Shown here: positions 34,562 through 38,324 of the stretch, piece by piece
Numbering within the stretch: the first letter of the stretch is position 1
Layout of the letters: the number at the start of each line of letters is the position of its first letter
Assembly (NCBI GenBank): GCA_903945605.1
Contig: CAJAWH010000047.1
Coordinates: forward strand, 1-38,324
Length of the DNA stretch: 38,324 nucleotides
Reading direction: 5' to 3'
Source: an uncultured Methylococcaceae bacterium
GTDB taxonomy: Bacteria > Pseudomonadota > Gammaproteobacteria > Methylococcales > Methylomonadaceae
The notes under the pieces: generated by a model
The model's database searches: none
Told to the model about the DNA's origin: nothing
Seen by the model: the letters and a program-made list of their open reading frames with translations, nothing else
Translations under genes and position numbers: made by a program

Positions 34562-35986
34562 ATGGAAAATAATATGAATATTTTATGGGTTGAAGATAAT
34601 CCAAACAATAAAAAAGAATTTTGGTTTGGAGAGCGAATTGTATCTATTGTTACTGATTTTACAAAAGCAGAAGAAACTATAAAAAATAGCCTAAATAAAT
34701 ATGATCTTGCCGTATTAGATATAGATTTAAGTAATTCAGATAAGGAAAAAGTTGAAGAAAGATCTCAAAAAAATGGTTTAACACCTGATGAATTTTTGCA
34801 AAAAGGCGGAATGACTTTATTCCTAACGTTGCTAGAGAGCGGTTTTCCTAGAGAACAAATTATATTTGTAACGGGCAATTCTGATATTAATAATTTATCT
34901 AAATTTGTTGATAAAATTGAGTCTTCAGAAGATCAGCAAGAAATTAAAAATGCTACAAAAAATGTTTTACTTTGTTTATCAGAAGAACAAATTGCACAGC
35001 TTAAGCAAAAAAATGATAAACAAGCCAGGATTAAGTACTTAAGAAGCTTGGTTGAAGACAACACCACCTATGGTATTTTTAAAAAGTCATGTAAAGATAT
35101 TTGTATTGAAGCTCCAAAAGCTATTAGTAAAAGCAATGATAATGATGCACGGCGTGTATTAAATGAATGGCTTGAAGGACACGAAAAAAACGATTACCTA
35201 GTTTTACGAAGAGGAATTATTGAAGGCTGTAACTTTCTGAAAAAACTCATCCAAGATGACGAAAATAACATTCGATTTAGTGATTTTGTGAAACGGACAA
35301 AAAATAGTCCTGTTATTAGCATATATCCTGATGATTTATTAAACTATCTTGATATAATAGAAAATTTTTTACCAGTAAGACAACCGACAGTACTTAATGA
35401 TATATATCGGTTATTTTTAAGAACATTGACTCATGAATGGGATAACAGCATTAATCCTCAGGATACAACAGAAAATTATGGTGGCGATATTCATACTTTT
35501 GCGTGGTTATCAAAAATGACACGCAATTGGTTATCTCATGCCAAATTACTTGAAGAATTAAATAGTGAATTAATAGCTTTTATTTTTACAGTTAATATGC
35601 GGGCAATGTTTAAATTACCTGCTGAACAGCTAGATTATGAACGTTTTCTATTAAAATGTATATCAAAATCACCGATTCCTATAAATAATTCCAATCTGAA
35701 TAAGCGCATCGAAGATTTCGAATCCAAGGTTGATGGAATTTTATTTAATTTACCTGAACCGTTTACTGATGAGAATAACCCTAAAATAAATCTTAAATAT
35801 TTTGGAGAAAAAATTAATTATATTTATAGAAATAACACCGGAAAACAAAAAGAGCATGACTACCACTCCTTTCTTTTTCAATATTTCTGGGTTAATCAAA
35901 AAAAAACTATAATAAATTTGACTGGTGATTCAGATGGTTTTTTACCTACATTAGCACGCCATATTTATATCCGCACTTTTCAATAA
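34562..35986 (+). CDS. Receiver domain fused to a HEPN-like effector domain
   Basis: A 474-residue protein. Residues 5-120 read as a response-regulator receiver: acidic pair Glu11-Asp12 in ILWVEDNPNN, phospho-acceptor Asp53 in LAVLDIDLS, and the switch threonine Thr104 in IIFVTGNS; the usual KP after strand five is not evident (a lysine at 114 or 118 may serve). Residues about 260-350 are helical and contain RNWLSH (Arg321, Asn322, His326), which is the R-N-x3-H consensus of HEPN ribonucleases, within a run of helices (DIYRLFLRTLTHEW before, ELIAFIFTVNMRAMF after). The remaining 120 residues are unassigned. No DNA-binding output domain is seen. An internal ATG at 34574 is an alternative start. 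I infer that phosphorylation by the upstream kinase controls an RNase effector. Confidence 0.72.
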   Translation: MENNMNILWVEDNPNNKKEFWFGERIVSIVTDFTKAEETIKNSLNKYDLAVLDIDLSNSDKEKVEERSQKNGLTPDEFLQKGGMTLFLTLLESGFPREQIIFVTGNSDINNLSKFVDKIESSEDQQEIKNATKNVLLCLSEEQIAQLKQKNDKQARIKYLRSLVEDNTTYGIFKKSCKDICIEAPKAISKSNDNDARRVLNEWLEGHEKNDYLVLRRGIIEGCNFLKKLIQDDENNIRFSDFVKRTKNSPVISIYPDDLLNYLDIIENFLPVRQPTVLNDIYRLFLRTLTHEWDNSINPQDTTENYGGDIHTFAWLSKMTRNWLSHAKLLEELNSELIAFIFTVNMRAMFKLPAEQLDYERFLLKCISKSPIPINNSNLNKRIEDFESKVDGILFNLPEPFTDENNPKINLKYFGEKINYIYRNNTGKQKEHDYHSFLFQYFWVNQKKTIINLTGDSDGFLPTLARHIYIRTFQ

Positions 35987-35987
35987 T

Positions 35988-36281
35988 ATGCGCGTTATTG
36001 CTAAAAAAACACTACGCGATTTTTGGGAACAACATCCTAATGCACAAGAACCGCTGGAGGCTTGGTATTACGAAACCTTAAAAGCGGATTGAACAACCCC
36101 GCAATAGGTAAAAAACCAATTCCGTAACGCCAGTATCATTGCTGATAATCGTGTGATATTTAATATTAAGGGCAATGATTATCGTCTTATAGCAAAAACC
36201 AATTACGCGTATCGATTTGTTAATATTCGCTTTATTGGCACACACAAACAGTATGACGCTATCGAGGCAAGCACTATATGA
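35988..36281 (+). pseudogene. higB: higB mRNA interferase toxin with two stop codons
   Basis: The frame starting MRVIAKKTLRDFWEQHP is a textbook HigB toxin start and would give a 97-residue product of the right length. It is broken by TGA at 36090-36092, where the family has Trp (KADW), and by TAG at 36105-36107 in the following TPQ region. After the stops it continues cleanly as FRNASIIADNRVIFNIKGNDYRL and YRFVNIRFIGTHKQYD to the end. HigB cleaves mRNA on the ribosome; this copy cannot be made as a full protein. It starts one base after the stop codon of the receiver–HEPN gene and overlaps the antitoxin start (ATGA). Confidence 0.88.
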
Positions 36282-36628
36282 ACATTTTTCCCATCAAAAA
36301 TGATTATCATTACCATGCAGCACTTGCAGAAATTGACAAGCTTATGGATGCTGGTCTGAATACCCCTGAAGGTGATGCACTCGATGTTTGGGTGACCTTA
36401 ATTGAAAGCTACGAAGCTAAACTATTCGCCATTTCCGCCCCCGATTCCATCAATGCCATAAAATTTAGGATGGAACAACAAGGTCTAGGCTTAAATGATC
36501 TGGCCATTTATTTTGGCTCCCTAGAAAAAACTAAAGCTTTTTTTGATGGCAGGATGCAACTTACTTTAGAAACCACTAAAAAGTTACATCAAGGCTTAAA
36601 TATTCCTTTAGAAAGCCTAATTAATTGA
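36278..36628 (+). CDS. higA: HigA-type antitoxin
   Basis: A 116-residue antitoxin of the HigA family that partners HigB. The N-terminal part (YHAALAEIDKLMDAGLNTPEGDALDVWVTLIESYEAK) is the conserved toxin-binding region, and the C-terminal part has an XRE-like helix-turn-helix (MEQQGLGLNDLAIYFGSLEKTKAFFDGRMQLTLETTKKLHQGLNIP). The reading frame is complete although the toxin gene it overlaps is dead. It could still act as a repressor or as an anti-addiction protein against HigB toxins elsewhere. The next gene follows after 12 bp. Confidence 0.9.
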   Translation: MNIFPIKNDYHYHAALAEIDKLMDAGLNTPEGDALDVWVTLIESYEAKLFAISAPDSINAIKFRMEQQGLGLNDLAIYFGSLEKTKAFFDGRMQLTLETTKKLHQGLNIPLESLIN

Positions 36629-36640
36629 TGAGTTTTTTTA

Positions 36641-38287
36641 ATGACCACAGACCTCATTAAAACGCTTTTGCGACACCTACCACGTTATGCCGAAGAAGAA
36701 GGCGATTTTTTCAGCGTTTCGCGCCAAAGTTTGATTGACAAGCTGTGTGAGCAACAAACAACAGTTGAACGCACCGTTGCAGAAAACACGATTGCATTAA
36801 TAGAAACGCTGCTAGATACCTTATCGGTATTAAATGCCACCTATTTGCAAAAAGGAGAATGGTGCTTTGTCTCTTTTCCGGCACAAATGCTGGCGTTATC
36901 GGTTTTAACGGCATGGAGCGATGCCGAGTCCCGTTTGTTTGCCCCTAATTTCTGGAATACCCAAGGCATTTCCAACGACAAGCGCAATCAACAGCGTGAT
37001 AGTTTGCATTTTATCGAGAGTGCCAGGCAGCAGAACCATGCCAGTCTACAGGCACAACCAATACGTTACTGTTACGTTGCCTGGGGCATTATCAAGCTTG
37101 ACGGCAGGATTTTATTTTATCAACGCGAAGACACACAAAAACGCTTTGATAAAAACGCGGGGGATTTCGTTTTAATCGGCGGTCGGTCGAATCAATATGA
37201 TTTGCCTAGCACTGCAGATATGCCTACCGTAGTTTCTCAATTGCAATCCGAAAATTCCAGTTTAATCATACAAGCCTTGCCGGAAACACTAAAACGCGAG
37301 ATAAGGGAAGAAGTCAATCTTGATTTTGAAAAGCATTATCAATTTAAACCTTGGCGCAGTTTAAAACCCTACCAGCAAGTTCAAGGTGCCGCGCCTAACC
37401 ACGCGCTTACTGAATATTATATAGTCATTTATCTGATTGAATTAACACTAGAAGGTTACTTGTGCCTACAACAACAATACAAAGTTAATGAGCGTTTGGC
37501 GTGGTTTGCCATTGCCGATGCCGTGCACGGTGAAACAGCTGACAATAAAAGTTCTTATATTAAGGCTTTGATTGATGATTTTGATAATAACCGTGAAGGG
37601 CTGATATCTGAATTAACGGCTTTACTGGATAGTTTTTCTGCTGGATATTTATTTGCACCGCAAAATTATGCTTTAACCTTTCTGATTGATGCGGAAAGGC
37701 CAATATCTGCCGGCCCTTTAGGCAAGGGAAAAAAGCTTGATGTTGTGTTGACCTCAAGGTTGGCACAATTGTTATTGGGTCTGGCAGCGCATAATTGTGG
37801 TTTTGAATTTGCGGCGACGGAAAAAAATATTGCTTTTCATCCTTACGGTTGGATTGATGTTAGCAATTGCCCCAAGCTACAAGCCGAATTATTGCAGTTG
37901 GCGGCCTTGCTGATAAATACCGATGTTGTGCTTGAAAATATCCATGACACATTGTTTCGCTTATCTATAAGTCCCGCTGTTATTTATTTTGATGAAACCT
38001 TGTTTACTTGTTCAGTGACTAAAGCGGACATGGCTACGACTGTTAAAAAGAAAATTCCGCTAACTATTGAAAGGAAAGCCATTACAACTGCTTTAGGCGT
38101 TACCAACGTTAAGACCGAAACATTTATAGTGACATTGGATTTTGCGCATAATTTACAGAAAATATCCAACCGTGAATTTTCGACAGTGTATTGGTTCAGC
38201 GTGACTTGGACTTGGCTCTCTTATAAACTTAAGAGAAGTCGGAGTAATTATGTCAAAGAAAAACAAGTCATGGTCGTTAGAAGATAA
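36641..38287 (+). CDS. Nudix-like protein truncated by an insertion sequence
   Basis: The frame encodes 548 residues, of which about the first 514 are native. Residues 1-100 are helical and may be a winged-helix region. Residues about 140-300 look like a Nudix fold: YVAWGIIKLDGRILFYQRED, FVLIGGRSN and REIREEVNL (219-227), which fits the end of the Nudix box (REUxEExGU) except that Asn replaces Gly. The first part of the box is unusual: about 30 residues are inserted after GGR and the leading Glu is not evident. Residues 340-510 form a domain I do not recognise. From about 38187 the coding sequence runs into the end of an insertion sequence, so the C-terminus is foreign and the native end is lost. 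Function is unknown. Confidence 0.65.
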   Translation: MTTDLIKTLLRHLPRYAEEEGDFFSVSRQSLIDKLCEQQTTVERTVAENTIALIETLLDTLSVLNATYLQKGEWCFVSFPAQMLALSVLTAWSDAESRLFAPNFWNTQGISNDKRNQQRDSLHFIESARQQNHASLQAQPIRYCYVAWGIIKLDGRILFYQREDTQKRFDKNAGDFVLIGGRSNQYDLPSTADMPTVVSQLQSENSSLIIQALPETLKREIREEVNLDFEKHYQFKPWRSLKPYQQVQGAAPNHALTEYYIVIYLIELTLEGYLCLQQQYKVNERLAWFAIADAVHGETADNKSSYIKALIDDFDNNREGLISELTALLDSFSAGYLFAPQNYALTFLIDAERPISAGPLGKGKKLDVVLTSRLAQLLLGLAAHNCGFEFAATEKNIAFHPYGWIDVSNCPKLQAELLQLAALLINTDVVLENIHDTLFRLSISPAVIYFDETLFTCSVTKADMATTVKKKIPLTIERKAITTALGVTNVKTETFIVTLDFAHNLQKISNREFSTVYWFSVTWTWLSYKLKRSRSNYVKEKQVMVVRR

Positions 38288-38324
38288 GCTGTCGATTCTG
38301 AAAGAAAATTTAGTTGAAGGTAAA
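38187..38324 (+). mobile_element. Left end of an insertion sequence, cut by window edge
   Basis: Starting near TGTATTGGTTCAGCG the sequence no longer fits the preceding gene, and 63 bp later a transposase-like gene starts. TCTCTTA (38217-38223) and TAAGAGA (38230-38236) form a small hairpin inside the end. The TG start fits many IS families. The exact boundary and the target duplication cannot be determined because the other end is outside. Confidence 0.55.
38250..38324 (+). CDS. Transposase N-terminus (partial)
   Basis: GGAG five bases before the ATG at 38250 gives a good ribosome-binding site, and the 25 codons visible (starting MSKKNKSWSLEDKLSIL) resemble the basic start of helix-turn-helix OrfA-type transposase proteins, such as those of the IS3 group. 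The gene runs off the window. Family is uncertain from so few residues. Confidence 0.5.
   Translation, partial: MSKKNKSWSLEDKLSILKENLVEGK

Noticed and set aside
34562-35986. Reading the receiver protein as a classical transcriptional regulator
   Set aside because: No helix-turn-helix output domain is visible after the receiver; the conserved-looking motif is RNWLSH instead.
1-38324. CRISPR arrays and tRNA genes
   Set aside because: No regularly spaced repeats and no cloverleaf with a T-loop consensus were seen on either strand by eye.

Overview
The window looks like a chromosomal segment of a gammaproteobacterium with roughly balanced GC. It has the conserved recR–ybaB–dnaX–4.5S RNA block, a folB–folK pair, a NotI-type restriction–modification cassette and a YbhGFSR-type efflux operon. 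Gene content and IS types are compatible with a methanotroph-like lineage (Methylococcales), but that is an impression and not proven here. An IS1-family transposase remnant lies at the left edge and the start of a second insertion sequence at the right edge.

Layout. 1-3573: IS1 remnant, folate genes folB and folK, then a flavoprotein oxidoreductase without the usual redox cysteines, closely followed by an ELM1-family protein. 3600-6956 (minus strand): MarC membrane protein, recR, ybaB, dnaX and the small SRP RNA. 7189-9529: carboxynorspermidine decarboxylase and an AI-2E-type membrane protein. 9675-11869: a restriction–modification cassette with a C5 cytosine methyltransferase (plus strand), a NotI-like endonuclease and a controller protein (minus strand). 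The methyltransferase carries two compensating frameshifts across conserved motif IX. 12028-13107: a PA0069-type radical SAM protein.

13547-23379 is a surface-glycan cluster: one very large protein with two glycosyltransferase domains, two sulfotransferases, two tandem GT61 glycosyltransferases and a secreted putative glycoside hydrolase. This suggests assembly and sulfation of an exported polysaccharide. 23552-30032 is a complete tripartite ABC efflux operon (periplasmic adaptor, double ATPase, two permeases, outer-membrane lipoprotein), followed by an alpha/beta hydrolase.

From about 30.9 kb the window becomes an accessory island. It begins with a decayed RelE/HigA-type toxin–antitoxin module and a small membrane protein. 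Then comes a strikingly AT-rich two-gene unit: an 833-residue soluble protein with Sel1 repeats, a coiled coil and a histidine-kinase-like C-terminus, followed by a 474-residue protein with an N-terminal response-regulator receiver domain and a C-terminal region carrying an RNxxxH (HEPN ribonuclease) motif. This pair is the best candidate for an undescribed system: a phosphorelay that may switch on an RNase effector, conceptually like the Detocs defence systems but with a different effector and no separate buffer protein. It is followed directly by a higB toxin pseudogene with two stop codons, an intact higA antitoxin, and a Nudix-like protein whose 3' end has been cut off by the right-hand insertion sequence.
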